Source: Paenibacillus sp. 1_12
Lineage (GTDB): Bacteria > Bacillota > Bacilli > Paenibacillales > NBRC-103111
NCBI RefSeq assembly: GCF_900114475.1
Contig: NZ_FOTE01000007.1
Coordinates: forward strand, 303,388 to 367,387
DNA length: 64,000 nucleotides
Reading direction: 5' to 3'
Shown: positions 49,991 through 59,526 of the stretch, one piece after another
How positions within the stretch are numbered: position 1 is the first letter of the stretch
How the letters are laid out: the number at the start of each line of letters is the position of its first letter
The notes under the pieces: generated by a model
Told to the model about the DNA's origin: nothing
Database searches by the model: none
What the model saw: only the letters and a program-made list of their open reading frames with translations
Made by a program: the position numbers and the translations under genes

Positions 49991-50019
49991 AACCATCGCA
50001 TATGAGTGATGGTTTTTTT
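49991..50019 (+). terminator. rho-independent terminator
   Basis: AACCATC (49991) / GATGGTT (50008) with a 10-base loop and a 7-base T run, after the MFS gene. Confidence 0.85.
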
Positions 50020-50177
50020 GAATTGGTAAGAAAGATTACTCTGAATCCGAAGAGATCCGATGAGCAGTGATCGTACGGTGTTGTAGGAGGCTACGACACT
50101 TTGCGCTTGATCAAGCTAGATCGCTTACTATCGGTAACAAAAAAATTGTAACTAATCAAATAATTTAGTAATAAGTG

Positions 50178-50206
50178 TTGACACCACCTTTTTTCCGTGC
50201 TAAATT
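50178..50206 (+). promoter_or_regulatory. promoter of the peptide-catabolism operon
   Basis: Consensus TTGACA (50178) and TAAATT (50201) with exactly 17 bases between. It precedes a ~200-base leader containing a terminator hairpin and then the first gene of the operon. Confidence 0.7.
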
Positions 50207-50413
50207 ACTTTTCAGCAATACAAAAGTATTCCTACCAGATTAATAGAATAATAAGCTGATCGGACCACCGAAGGCTCTAATTTGTCCTGTTTCTTACAGG
50301 CTCATTAGAGCTTTTTATTTTTCTGAATAGGTTATTGCTAGTCGATTACAAAAAAATTGCAGCTGGTACAAAGTTGTAAGATCCATTATTTTTCAAAAAA
50401 GGAGGTTTTAGCT
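50207..50413 (+). promoter_or_regulatory. leader with intrinsic terminator (possible attenuator)
   Basis: Within this leader GGCTCTAAT (50273) pairs with ATTAGAGC (50304), with an inner CCTGT/ACAGG, followed by TTTTTATTTTT. The terminator lies between promoter and first gene, so readthrough must be controlled or incomplete. No known riboswitch or T-box consensus was found upstream of it. Confidence 0.5.
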
Positions 50414-51628
50414 ATGAAATTCAGTTATATAAGCCATCTGCATTGTCCCAAATGCCAAACGAAATACGGATCTGATGTCATCCAGCAGTTGTGCGCGTGC
50501 GGTTCTCCTTTATTAGTCGATTACGATTTGCAGGAGCTTAAAAAGCATTGGACTCCGGCCAGTCTCGCTGGACGATCCAATGATCTATGGAGATATCATG
50601 AGCTTCTTCCAGTCGTGGACCCTGAGAATATCGTAACGCTGGGCGAAGGAATGACCCCTCTACTGCCAATGGATCGAATCGGCTCGGCTATGGGAATTGA
50701 TCATCTGTGGATGAAGGATGAAGGGATCATCCCCACAGGCAGCTTTAAGGCACGAGGAGCGGCGGTTGGTGTATCCAAAGCCAAGGAGTTGGCGGTGCAG
50801 GAGCTGGCGATGCCTACCAATGGCAACGCTGGAGCGGCTTGGGCATTATATGCGGCAAGAGCTGGTATCCAGGCTTCGATCGTGATGCCCGTTGAAGCTC
50901 CGGTCATTACTCGCAATGAATGTGCGATTTCAGGTGCCAATTTGAATCTGGTCAATGGTCTGATCAGCGATGCTGGTAAAATTGTAGGCCAAGCCGTCAA
51001 GGAATACAATCTGTATGATGCGTCCACTCTGAAAGAGCCTTATCGGATCGAGGGCAAGAAAACAATGGGGCTGGAAATTATCGAACAGCTCGATTGGAAG
51101 CTGCCTGACGTGATTCTTTACCCTACAGGGGGTGGAGTCGGTTTGATTGGCATTTATAAAGCGCTGCAGGAGCTTGTCGAATTAGGTTGGATTGAAAACA
51201 AACTTCCACGTTTGGTCGCTGTTCAGGCGAAGGGCTGCGCACCGATTGTAAAGGCATGGGAGGAAGGTAAAGCGGACTCGCAATTTTGGGAGGATTCGAC
51301 AACTATAGCTTTTGGAATCAATGTGCCCAAAGCATTAGGCGACTTTTTGGTGCTGGAAGCCATTTATAAAACAGGCGGTTGTGCGATTGCCATTGATGAT
51401 GCGGAACTGTTGAGGGAACAGGCAGACGTTGCTCGATTGGAAGGTGTGTTCATCTGCCCAGAAGGTGCGGCGACGTTCTCGGCAGCTCGCAAGCTTAGGG
51501 AAAGCGGCTGGATTCAACAGAATGAAACCGTCATTGCGCTGAATACAGGTAGTGGAATTAAATATCCTGAAACTGTTCAGGTGGAAGTTCCTGTACTGGA
51601 GCCTGGAGAACGGATGACAAGAGGATAA
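50414..51628 (+). CDS. threonine synthase-like PLP-dependent enzyme
   Basis: About 404 residues. An N-terminal zinc-ribbon-like segment (HCPKCQTKYG, CACGSPL) precedes a fold-type II PLP enzyme with Lys in PTGSFKARGAAVG, the substrate loop TNGNAGAAWALYAAR and the phosphate loop PTGGGVGLIGIYKAL. Threonine synthases with this ribbon are common, but in this operon it is more likely a catabolic lyase/ammonia-lyase (threonine- or diaminopropionate-type). ATG 50414 is 9 bases after AAGGAGG. It is the first gene of an eleven-gene operon behind an attenuator-like leader. Confidence 0.85.
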   Translation: MKFSYISHLHCPKCQTKYGSDVIQQLCACGSPLLVDYDLQELKKHWTPASLAGRSNDLWRYHELLPVVDPENIVTLGEGMTPLLPMDRIGSAMGIDHLWMKDEGIIPTGSFKARGAAVGVSKAKELAVQELAMPTNGNAGAAWALYAARAGIQASIVMPVEAPVITRNECAISGANLNLVNGLISDAGKIVGQAVKEYNLYDASTLKEPYRIEGKKTMGLEIIEQLDWKLPDVILYPTGGGVGLIGIYKALQELVELGWIENKLPRLVAVQAKGCAPIVKAWEEGKADSQFWEDSTTIAFGINVPKALGDFLVLEAIYKTGGCAIAIDDAELLREQADVARLEGVFICPEGAATFSAARKLRESGWIQQNETVIALNTGSGIKYPETVQVEVPVLEPGERMTRG

Positions 51629-51645
51629 GATAAAGGAAGGGTGAC

Positions 51646-52302
51646 ATGAACCATACACAGCAATCCATTTTCGATCAAGCCATTCGCACCGCGGATATGC
51701 TGGTGAAAATGCTAGGGAAAGAATGTGAAATTGCGATTCATGACTTTTCTGATCTCGAGCAGTCTTTGATACACTTGGCGGGAACCATAACAGAGCGGAA
51801 GGTCGGAGCTCCTATTACAGATTTGGTTTTGCAAGAATTGAAGAAGCCTGCAGCACAAATCAAGGATATAGCTAATTACAAGACGGTATCCTCCAAAGGA
51901 TATGTGCTTAAATCATCAACCGTGTTTCTTAGAGACGCCGAGGACCAGATTATCGGTGCGATGTGCATTAATTTGAATGTCAGCCATTTGATAACTATCC
52001 AAAATCAGCTGCAGCAGTTGGTTCAATTCGAGCATGAGGAATCGGACAAGGAAAGCTTTTATTCCACGGTGCAGGAGGTCATTGCCAACCTGGTCAGTCA
52101 AGTGCTGAATGGCTTTAACAAGGCCCCATCTTTGCTGGAAACGGAAGAAAAAATCGAATGTGTCCGACTTTTGGAGCAAAAAGGCACTTTCCTGATTAAG
52201 GGATCTATCGAATATGTGGCTGGAACGTTGGGCGTATCCAGATTTACAGTCTATAACTACTTGCAAAAGATTCGGGCGGATACGATGCTCCATCTCAACT
52301 AA
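51646..52302 (+). CDS. YheO/DauR-type transcriptional regulator
   Basis: A 218-residue regulator. The N-terminal ~130 residues are the YheO-like PAS domain (KMLGKECEIAIHDFSDLEQS, YVLKSSTVFLRDAEDQIIGA), and the C-terminus has the DauR-type HTH (FLIKGSIEYVAGTLGVSRFT, VYNYLQKIR). DauR controls D-arginine catabolism in Pseudomonas, so members respond to amino-acid-like ligands. Its place as second gene, 17 bases after the PLP enzyme and before the importer, suggests that it controls this operon. Confidence 0.87.
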   Translation: MNHTQQSIFDQAIRTADMLVKMLGKECEIAIHDFSDLEQSLIHLAGTITERKVGAPITDLVLQELKKPAAQIKDIANYKTVSSKGYVLKSSTVFLRDAEDQIIGAMCINLNVSHLITIQNQLQQLVQFEHEESDKESFYSTVQEVIANLVSQVLNGFNKAPSLLETEEKIECVRLLEQKGTFLIKGSIEYVAGTLGVSRFTVYNYLQKIRADTMLHLN

Positions 52303-52340
52303 GATTTACTTTATTTATAGAAAACAACATGGAGGATTAT

Positions 52341-53903
52341 ATGAAAACATTATTGAAAAGCGCAACTCTTATTTTCAGTTTATTAGTGATTATCACGCTT
52401 GTAGGGTGCAGTATAGCCAACAAGCAGGCGGCCAGCACCGAACAGAAGCCGCAGGATACTACTACCCAAAAGGAAAGCCGCAAGCTGGTCGTTGACTTAG
52501 CCAATGAATCGTCGAATCTCGACCCGGGGCTACAATATAACTTTGACAGCTATTCGGTATACCGGAACATTTTTGACAATTTGATTCATCGCGACCCTAA
52601 AACCAACAAATTTGTGCCATGGGTAGCTGAATCGTGGAAACAGGACTCGCCGACGACATGGACATTTAAAATCCGTGGGGATATCAAGTTTCATAACGGA
52701 GATGCACTTACGGCAGAGGACGTAGCTTTCAGTATTCAGCGTATTTTGGATAAAGATTTCCGTAGTCCGCAGTATGCCAATTTCAATATGATTTCTTCAG
52801 CGAAAGCCGAGGGCTCCGATCTCAAAATTACGACGGATCAACCGAGTCCAACCCTGCTGACGCAGTTGGTTAATTTGAGCATTGTGCCGCAAAAGTATGT
52901 GAAGGAAAAAGGCAACGATCAGTTTAACTTGAATCCCGTAGGCAGCGGTGCGTACCAATTTGAAAGCTGGGCAAAGGGCACACAAATTACACTGAAGGCC
53001 AATGCAAGCTATTGGGGCGGCAAGCCTGAAATCCCGTCAGTCGAATATCGCTTCGTATCCAATCCAGCCAGCCGTGTTGCGGATTTGCAGTCGGGTAAGG
53101 CCGATTTTGTCTCTGCTGTAAGCCCTGATGATGTGGATAATATCAAGAGTAAGCCTGAACTTCAAGTATTCTCTACGCCTACTGAGCGTGTTGCTTATCT
53201 GGCCTTCAATATGGTAGGCGATACACCAACCAAATCGAGTCAGGTCAATCAGGCCATTGCTTATGGAATTAACTATGATTCGTTGATTACTTCGCTTCTT
53301 CATGGCTACGGCAAGCCTGTAACCCAGGTGCTGACACCACTATCGTTTGGTTATGATACCAGCATTCCAGGTTATTCCTACAATCCGGAAAAAGCAAAGG
53401 CTTTATTGAAGGAAGCCGGTCATGCCAATGGCATCACGCTTGATTTTGCGACTTCACCATCCTTCGATCAGCGTATTGTCCAAGCGGTTCAAGGTGATCT
53501 CGATAAAATTGGTGTGAAGGTTAATATTGTAAGTACGGACCAAGCGACTTATTTGAAAAAGGTGCAGGACCCTGCCCGCAAATGGGGAAGCATCCGTATG
53601 GGCATCTGGTCTTGCTCTTGCATGGACGCGGACGGCACGATTCTTCCTTTGTTCCGCACAGGGACCATTTGGAGCAGCTATACCAATCCTGCGTTTGATC
53701 AAGCGGTAGATGCAGCAAGAACGACGACAGATGAAGCAGTACGGACTAGCAATTATAAAAAAGCATTGAATGTGCTTCAGAACGATGTTCCGGGAATCGG
53801 GCTATACCAGGCCTATGCTTTGTATGGAGCATCGAAGCAATTACAGTGGCAGCCTGATCCGCAGGAGAACTTCTTTGTTAAAGATATGAAATGGTCGAAA
53901 TAA
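52341..53903 (+). CDS. ABC peptide importer substrate-binding lipoprotein (family 5)
   Basis: About 520 residues. Lipoprotein signal ending VIITLVGCSIA (lipidated Cys), then the family 5 oligopeptide/dipeptide-binding fold: LDPGLQYNFDSYSVYRNIFD, WTFKIRGDIKFHNGDALTAEDVAF (split here: WTFKIRGDIKFHNG and DALTAEDVAF) and NPVGSGAYQFESWAKG. It captures the imported compound outside the membrane. ATG 52341 follows GGAGG at 5 bases. The four importer partners lie downstream in the same operon. Confidence 0.92.
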   Translation: MKTLLKSATLIFSLLVIITLVGCSIANKQAASTEQKPQDTTTQKESRKLVVDLANESSNLDPGLQYNFDSYSVYRNIFDNLIHRDPKTNKFVPWVAESWKQDSPTTWTFKIRGDIKFHNGDALTAEDVAFSIQRILDKDFRSPQYANFNMISSAKAEGSDLKITTDQPSPTLLTQLVNLSIVPQKYVKEKGNDQFNLNPVGSGAYQFESWAKGTQITLKANASYWGGKPEIPSVEYRFVSNPASRVADLQSGKADFVSAVSPDDVDNIKSKPELQVFSTPTERVAYLAFNMVGDTPTKSSQVNQAIAYGINYDSLITSLLHGYGKPVTQVLTPLSFGYDTSIPGYSYNPEKAKALLKEAGHANGITLDFATSPSFDQRIVQAVQGDLDKIGVKVNIVSTDQATYLKKVQDPARKWGSIRMGIWSCSCMDADGTILPLFRTGTIWSSYTNPAFDQAVDAARTTTDEAVRTSNYKKALNVLQNDVPGIGLYQAYALYGASKQLQWQPDPQENFFVKDMKWSK

Positions 53904-53925
53904 AGAAGCAGAGGAGGGATCGCAC

Positions 53926-54855
53926 ATGCTTTATGTAGGACAGCGTATCGTCCAGGCGCTGGTTTCGGTATTTGGTGTAGCCACGCTTATCTTTTTCATC
54001 CTGCGTTTAACCGGAGACCCTGTCCTACTAATGGTCCCTCAAAACGCGACTGCTGAAGACATTGCCGTGCTTCGGCACGCGCTTGGATTGGATCAGCCGG
54101 TAGGTCTTCAGTATGTAAGCTTTCTGCAGCAGATCTTTACAGGAAATCTTGGATACTCCTACGTTCAAAAAATGCCTGTCATGAACATTATGATGGACCG
54201 TATACCATATACGATCGACTTGGCGATGTCTGCACTCATTCTAACCGTAGTCATCGGTATCCCAATGGGAATGATTACGGCTATTTATAAAGGTACGTGG
54301 ATTGAAAAAGTGTGTATGCCTTTCATTCTGGTTGGACAAAGTATGCCTGCATTTTGGACAGGCATACTTCTGATTATGCTGCTCGCTGTAAAGCTGCGCT
54401 GGCTGCCCTCATCCGGAGCGGACAGCCTGGAATCGCTCATTCTTCCTGCAATTACTCTGGCCTCACTGTCGATTGCCACCGTAGCGCGAATGACGCGATC
54501 CAGCATGCTTGAACAGCTTGGTCAGGATTACGTAAGGACCGCTCGTTCGAAAGGAGTCGGGGTTCCCCGGCTGCTATATCGGCATTTGCTGCGAAACGCA
54601 TCGATTCCGATTATTACGATTATTGGTCTGGAATGTGCGAATTTATTGGGCGGATCCGTCGTGACGGAAACGATATTCGCATGGCCTGGATTGGGTCAGT
54701 TAACCATTCAGTCTATAGCATCCAGAGATTTTCCGCTTGTTCAAGCTATCGTAGTATTAGGTGCCTCGGTATATATTTTCATTAACCTGATAACGGACCT
54801 TGTGTATGGATGGGTAGACCCAAGAATCAAGCTGGGGAGAGAAGCATCACAATGA
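53926..54855 (+). CDS. ABC peptide importer permease (DppB-like)
   Basis: A 309-residue inner-membrane permease. It starts with the DppB-type segment RIVQALVSVFGVATLIFFIL and LDQPVGLQYVSFL, and carries the EAA-type loop YVRTARSKGVGVPRLLYRHL that docks on the ATPases, plus six helices. Ribosome site GAGGAGGG. It overlaps the next permease gene by four bases (ATGA), a sign of translational coupling. Together with the DppC-like protein it forms the membrane pore. Confidence 0.93.
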   Translation: MLYVGQRIVQALVSVFGVATLIFFILRLTGDPVLLMVPQNATAEDIAVLRHALGLDQPVGLQYVSFLQQIFTGNLGYSYVQKMPVMNIMMDRIPYTIDLAMSALILTVVIGIPMGMITAIYKGTWIEKVCMPFILVGQSMPAFWTGILLIMLLAVKLRWLPSSGADSLESLILPAITLASLSIATVARMTRSSMLEQLGQDYVRTARSKGVGVPRLLYRHLLRNASIPIITIIGLECANLLGGSVVTETIFAWPGLGQLTIQSIASRDFPLVQAIVVLGASVYIFINLITDLVYGWVDPRIKLGREASQ

Positions 54856-55757
54856 GTATATTACTAACACCGGATCAACAAGCTCCGACCCGATCAACGA
54901 TGGAGCGTGCAAAGGCCCGACTGCGGAGAATGGGCCCCATTACTATTTTCCCTTTCGCACTTATTCTTCTGCTGTTTGTGCTCATTGCCATCGTGCCCGG
55001 ATGGTTCGCGATACACGATCCCACGCTAACGACGCTTTCGATTCGCCTGAAACCTCCAGGCTTTATAGGCCCGGATGGGTCATCTTATCTGCTCGGCACC
55101 GATGAGCTGGGCAGGGATGTGTACAGCCGACTTATTTACGGAGCACGAGTCTCCTTATTCGTATCCGTGACCGCCGTCTTTATATCCGGCATTATTGGCG
55201 GGATACTCGGGATGCTGGCGGGATTCTACAGAAATTGGGTGGGCGCCTTCATTATGCGTGTTGCGGATATATTGCTGTCCATCCCGTTTTTTTTACTAGC
55301 TATTTTGACCGTGGCGGTACTGGGGCCAAGCTTATTGAATTTGATTATCGTCCTCGGCCTTGCGCGCTGGCCTCGTTATGCACGAGTTACCCAAAGCACG
55401 ACACTCTCTACAGTAAATAGGGATTTTGTGAAAGCAACTGCCGCATTGGGCGCTCGCCCTGGCCGACTGCTGATCAAGCATATTTTACCGGAGGTCATTC
55501 CACCGTTGGTAGTGGTTGCTACGCTGGAAGTCGGGCTCATGATTATATTTGAGGCTTCACTGTCATTCATTGGTTTGGGTGTCCAGCCGCCTAATCCGAG
55601 CTGGGGCTCCATGTTGTCAGTTGGACAGCAGTATGTTTCGACGGGCTGGTGGTTGGCAACGTTCCCCGGTATTGCTATCTTCTTCATCGTAATCTCGATC
55701 AATATGATTGGAGATTATGTCCGGGATTGGTTAGACCCTAAAAATCAAAAGAGATAA
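54852..55757 (+). CDS. ABC peptide importer permease (DppC-like)
   Basis: A 301-residue permease with the DppC/OppC N-terminal helix, the periplasmic-side segment LLGTDELGRDVYSRLIYGAR that is diagnostic for DppC, and the EAA loop NRDFVKATAALGARPGRLLI. ATG 54852 overlaps the stop of the DppB-like gene and follows GGGGAGAG; an earlier open frame start is inside the previous gene. It pairs with the DppB-like subunit. Confidence 0.93.
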   Translation: MSILLTPDQQAPTRSTMERAKARLRRMGPITIFPFALILLLFVLIAIVPGWFAIHDPTLTTLSIRLKPPGFIGPDGSSYLLGTDELGRDVYSRLIYGARVSLFVSVTAVFISGIIGGILGMLAGFYRNWVGAFIMRVADILLSIPFFLLAILTVAVLGPSLLNLIIVLGLARWPRYARVTQSTTLSTVNRDFVKATAALGARPGRLLIKHILPEVIPPLVVVATLEVGLMIIFEASLSFIGLGVQPPNPSWGSMLSVGQQYVSTGWWLATFPGIAIFFIVISINMIGDYVRDWLDPKNQKR

Positions 55758-55774
55758 ACCTTGAGGTGATTCCA

Positions 55775-56578
55775 TTGCATTTTGAAGATCAATTTATCGG
55801 TAAAAAAGTCGTCATCACAGGAGCGGCTGGCATATTCGGTACCTGGATTGCTCATTCCTTTGCTTCCCAGGGGGCCAAGCTGTGCTTATCCGATATTCGT
55901 GGCAACGAATTAAGAGTGATGGGGGAGGACCCCTTGTTAAGTAATACAGAACTGCTGTTCCATACGACTGACTTGTCACAGGAAGCTTCAATCGTTGAAT
56001 TAGCCGAATTCATTGAGAAGGAATGGTCCTCTGCTGATATTTTAATTAATAATGCCGGCATTTATCAACGGCATCAGCTAATGGAAATGAATGTGATGGA
56101 TTGGAACAACTCCATTGGAGTGAATGTCACGGCTCCCTTTCTGTTAACTCAGCTGCTTGCCAAGCAAATGATCAAGGATAATAAGCCAGGCTCCATTATT
56201 AATATCAGCTCCGGTGCAGCGATTAGCAACCAAATTGGTGGCGGCCATTACTCGACGGGAAAAGCCGCTTTATCCATGCTAACCCGTTCATATGCTCTGG
56301 AACTGGCCCCATATCAAATCCGGGTCAATGCGGTTGCACCTGGCTTTGCTCCGGGCAGTGAAGTCAGTGAACTATCGGAGGATTATGTACAAAATATGCT
56401 CACCCAAATTCCGCTTGGTCGCACATCGGGACCACAGGATGCACCTACAGCTATTTTGTATCTTTGCTCCGACTACGCTTCCTTTATTACGGGGTCTACG
56501 TTAACGGTGGATGGCGGGCGTACGGCCGGAACCTTCAAATCAGCTAAACCCCAGCCTCAGGTTGGAAAGCAGGCATGA
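55775..56578 (+). CDS. short-chain dehydrogenase/reductase
   Basis: About 267 residues with the classical SDR fold: cofactor loop VITGAAGIFGTWIA, LINNAGIY, catalytic Ser in INISSGAAIS and Tyr-x3-Lys in GHYSTGKAAL, and the C-terminal VDGGRTAGTF. It oxidises an alcohol or reduces a ketone with NAD(P). The start is TTG 55775, 6 bases after TTGAGGTG; the GTG at 55766 lies inside that ribosome site. It sits in the importer operon between permease and deacetylase genes and probably processes the imported molecule or its fragment. Confidence 0.9.
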   Translation: MHFEDQFIGKKVVITGAAGIFGTWIAHSFASQGAKLCLSDIRGNELRVMGEDPLLSNTELLFHTTDLSQEASIVELAEFIEKEWSSADILINNAGIYQRHQLMEMNVMDWNNSIGVNVTAPFLLTQLLAKQMIKDNKPGSIINISSGAAISNQIGGGHYSTGKAALSMLTRSYALELAPYQIRVNAVAPGFAPGSEVSELSEDYVQNMLTQIPLGRTSGPQDAPTAILYLCSDYASFITGSTLTVDGGRTAGTFKSAKPQPQVGKQA

Positions 56579-56579
56579 G

Positions 56580-57428
56580 ATGACGCATACAACCTATGCA
56601 TGGCCTGATGCAAAGCGCTGCGCTGTTGCCTTCAGTATTGACTTCGATGGTGAGACGCCTTACTTATGGCGCTCCCGGCATACAAAACCGAACACGCTTG
56701 GAGAGTTGGAGCAAAGAGCCTTTGGTCCCCGTCAGGGGATTTACCGGATTCTGGAGCTGCTGGCCCGCTTGGATATCCGCGCTAGTTTTTTTATACCTGG
56801 GGTCATTGCTGAGCATTATCCAGCAGCGGTGGAGGCGATCGCCAAGGAAGGGCACGAGATTGGCTTACATGGCTATCTGCACGAACGAGTGGATGAATTA
56901 AGCATGGAGCAGGTAGAAGAAAGTATCATTCGGGGCAAGCAGGCTTTGGAGAAGATCATTGGGCCAAGAACAATGGGCTTTCGCTCACCATCCTGGGAAA
57001 TGACACCCGAAACCTTCGAGCTGCTGAAGCGCCACGGGATTCCCTATGACAGCTCTATGATGGGTTATGACCACCCTTATTGGATCGAGGGTCTGCCCGA
57101 GGTTCCTGTACAGTGGCTGCTCGATGATGCCATCTTCTACCGTTACACGGGAGGTGGTTCGGGCAACCCGCCCTTGAATCCGAATACGGTTATGGATACT
57201 TGGCAGCAGGAATTCGAAGGTATCAAGCGATACGGTGGGCTTTTTCTAATGACGGTACACTGTTGGATCAGCGGAAGAGGCTCGCGTATAATCGCTCTGG
57301 AGCGACTGCTCTCTGAACTGAAGCATGATCCTGAGGTATGGTGGGCCACCTGTGGCGAAATTGCCGAGTATCACGCCAAACAGTACGCGGGGCAATTTCG
57401 TGAGTCATTGGGAGGGCGTACATCATGA
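56580..57428 (+). CDS. polysaccharide deacetylase-fold amidohydrolase (HpPgdA/cyclic-imidase-like)
   Basis: A 282-residue NodB-fold protein without a signal peptide. It opens with PDAKRCAVAFSIDFDGETPY, where wall deacetylases have a shorter lead, has FFIPGVIAEHYP and EIGLHGYLHERV (metal His pair), GFRSPSWEM, and late TVHCWISGRGSR. Cytosolic members of this branch (HpPgdA-like, PuuE allantoinase, bacterial cyclic imide hydrolase) open cyclic amides rather than deacetylate sugars. In a peptide-import operon a cyclic imide/amide or N-acyl substrate is more likely than peptidoglycan. ATG 56580 lies one base after the SDR stop; the overlap with the next gene is four bases. Confidence 0.87.
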   Translation: MTHTTYAWPDAKRCAVAFSIDFDGETPYLWRSRHTKPNTLGELEQRAFGPRQGIYRILELLARLDIRASFFIPGVIAEHYPAAVEAIAKEGHEIGLHGYLHERVDELSMEQVEESIIRGKQALEKIIGPRTMGFRSPSWEMTPETFELLKRHGIPYDSSMMGYDHPYWIEGLPEVPVQWLLDDAIFYRYTGGGSGNPPLNPNTVMDTWQQEFEGIKRYGGLFLMTVHCWISGRGSRIIALERLLSELKHDPEVWWATCGEIAEYHAKQYAGQFRESLGGRTS

Positions 57429-58444
57429 CTGTAGCACGGCAGACGATCACAGACAGCAAGCTCTCCTCCACGATCATGAAGATCGACAAGCTTACGCTAT
57501 CGTTTCAGCAAGCCTCAGGACCTGTAACAGCACTACGAAACGTTTCTCTGCAGCTGAAAAAAGGCGAGATTCTCGGACTTGTTGGGGAGAGCGGCAGCGG
57601 CAAAAGTCTTACAGCCCTGTCCCTAATGAAGCTCCTCCCCGCCAATGCCCGTTTTGATCAAGGCGATATTGAACTGGAGGGCGTATCTTTAAAGCATCTG
57701 TCAGAATCGGAGATGCGCAGCATCCGCGGCAATAAGGTTTCGATGATTTTCCAGGAGCCAATGACTGCTTTGAATCCATTGATTCCGATCGGCAGCCAAA
57801 TTGAAGAACTATTTATTTTGCATAAAAAAATGAGCAAAAAAGAGCGCAGAAGAAAGGTCATTGATCTGCTAAAATCTGTAGGCATCTCCGAACCGGAAAC
57901 TCGTTCTCGCCAGTATCCTTTTGAATTGTCCGGGGGTATGAGACAGCGAGTAATGATCGCGATGGCACTGGCCTGCAGCCCTAAGATGATTATCGCAGAC
58001 GAGCCTACGACTGCGCTGGATGTGACGATTCAAGCCCAGATCCTGGATCTGTTAAAGGATATCAAACGGGATTATGATACATCCATTCTCCTGATCACCC
58101 ATGATATGGGTGTCATTGCAGATGCAGCGGATCGGGTTGCCGTGATGTATGCGGGACAATTGATGGAGCTTGCTGCCGTTGACGATTTGATCGAGTCACC
58201 ACGCCATCCCTATACGGTAGGATTACTGAACAGCATTCCTGATTTAACGGGTGATGAGGAGACGGAGCTGTATACCATTCCAGGTGCTGTGCCCGATTTG
58301 AGAAATCTGCCAAGCGGTTGTCCCTTTCATCCGCGCTGCACATATGCAACGGAACTATGCAGACAACAAAATCCAGAACTGGCTGCGGATCAACGGGGAC
58401 ATCATGTAGCTTGCTGGCACCCGGTAGAGGGGGAGATTAGATGA
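57425..58444 (+). CDS. ABC peptide importer ATPase (DppD-like)
   Basis: A 339-residue ATPase: Walker A GESGSGKSLT, Q-loop MIFQEPMTALNPLIPIG, signature LSGGMRQR, Walker B MIIADEPTTALDV. It ends with the oligopeptide-transporter C-terminal domain (LPSGCPFHPRCTYATELCRQ), whose Cys residues may bind an iron-sulphur cluster as in other DppD proteins. ATG 57425 overlaps the previous stop and follows GGGAGGG. It works with the next gene product as a heterodimer energising the permeases. Confidence 0.94.
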   Translation: MTVARQTITDSKLSSTIMKIDKLTLSFQQASGPVTALRNVSLQLKKGEILGLVGESGSGKSLTALSLMKLLPANARFDQGDIELEGVSLKHLSESEMRSIRGNKVSMIFQEPMTALNPLIPIGSQIEELFILHKKMSKKERRRKVIDLLKSVGISEPETRSRQYPFELSGGMRQRVMIAMALACSPKMIIADEPTTALDVTIQAQILDLLKDIKRDYDTSILLITHDMGVIADAADRVAVMYAGQLMELAAVDDLIESPRHPYTVGLLNSIPDLTGDEETELYTIPGAVPDLRNLPSGCPFHPRCTYATELCRQQNPELAADQRGHHVACWHPVEGEIR

Positions 58445-59448
58445 GTAAAATCAAAATTCAGGAAGTGCCTACTCCCCTGATCGTTGTGGATAATATAAAG
58501 AAACATTATACCCAATCCTCCAAGTTGTTCGGACTGAACCGCTCCGTTGTAAAAGCGGTGGATGGTGTCAGCTTTGAACTGGCTGCGGGCGAGACGCTCG
58601 GCTTAGTAGGGGAAAGCGGCTGTGGCAAATCAACTATGGGCCGTGCGGTGCTTTATCTGGATCGGCCAACAGAAGGCAAAACTTGGTACAACGGACAGGA
58701 TCTGTCCACAATGCAGGGGGAAGAATTGAGGCGGTTGAGGAGAGACATGCAGATTGTTTTTCAGGACCCCTATTCCTCACTAAATACAAGAATGAAAATT
58801 CGTGAAATCCTGACGGAGCCCTTTCACATACATGATTTGTATTCCGGCCAGCAGGCGCAGCAGGCTAAGCAGTTGCTGGAGATGGTTGGTCTGCCTCAGG
58901 CTAGTCTGGATAAATATCCTCATGAGTTTTCCGGTGGTCAACGCCAGCGTATCGTCATCGCAAGAGCCATCGCATTGCGGCCTAAATTTGTCGTATGTGA
59001 TGAGCCTGTATCCGCTTTGGATGTTTCCGTACAATCCCAAATCGTGAATTTGTTCGGACAGCTTCAAAAGGAGCTCAATCTCACATATTTGTTCATCTCC
59101 CATGATTTGTCCGTCGTTCGCCATGTCAGTGATCGGGTTGGAGTCATGTATCTTGGAAAATTGGTAGAGTTGGGAAGCAAAAAAACGATTTTCCAAAAAC
59201 CGCTTCACCCATATACCCAGGCACTCATGAGTGCAATACCCGTCCCTAACCCAAAAATTCAGCGGAAGCGGGAAAAGATTACGCTGCGTGGGGAGCTGCC
59301 CAGTCCCTTGAATCCGCCTGTCGGTTGCCGGTTTCATACCCGCTGTCCTTGGGCGGAAGAGCAATGCAGACAAGTGGTACCGGAATGGCGGGAGACTGAA
59401 CCGAATCATTGGGTAGCTTGCCATTTAGTTAATGTAACTAATATTTAA
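58441..59448 (+). CDS. ABC peptide importer ATPase (DppF-like)
   Basis: A 335-residue ATPase: Walker [13 protein letters not shown]-loop [14 protein letters not shown], signature FSGGQRQRI, Walker [15 protein letters not shown] and the OPT C-terminal part [20 protein letters not shown]. It is the partner of the DppD-like subunit; the genes overlap by four bases. With these the importer is complete (one binding protein, two permeases, two ATPases). Confidence 0.94.
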   Translation: MSKIKIQEVPTPLIVVDNIKKHYTQSSKLFGLNRSVVKAVDGVSFELAAGETLGLVGESGCGKSTMGRAVLYLDRPTEGKTWYNGQDLSTMQGEELRRLRRDMQIVFQDPYSSLNTRMKIREILTEPFHIHDLYSGQQAQQAKQLLEMVGLPQASLDKYPHEFSGGQRQRIVIARAIALRPKFVVCDEPVSALDVSVQSQIVNLFGQLQKELNLTYLFISHDLSVVRHVSDRVGVMYLGKLVELGSKKTIFQKPLHPYTQALMSAIPVPNPKIQRKREKITLRGELPSPLNPPVGCRFHTRCPWAEEQCRQVVPEWRETEPNHWVACHLVNVTNI

Positions 59449-59526
59449 TAGGATTAATTGAAATGAGAAACTTAAGCGAAGGTAATGGGCTTATCACCCT
59501 AACAAATGAAAGGAGCTGAACACGGC

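Noticed and set aside
50260-50280. CACCGAAGG core like a glycine riboswitch upstream of the threonine-synthase-like gene
   Set aside because: The flanking glycine aptamer elements (GGAGAG upstream, CTCTCAGG-type downstream) are absent, so the match is chance.
58780-59424. 214-codon minus-strand frame inside the DppF-like gene
   Set aside because: The plus-strand frame has all ATPase motifs; the antisense frame has no start signal.
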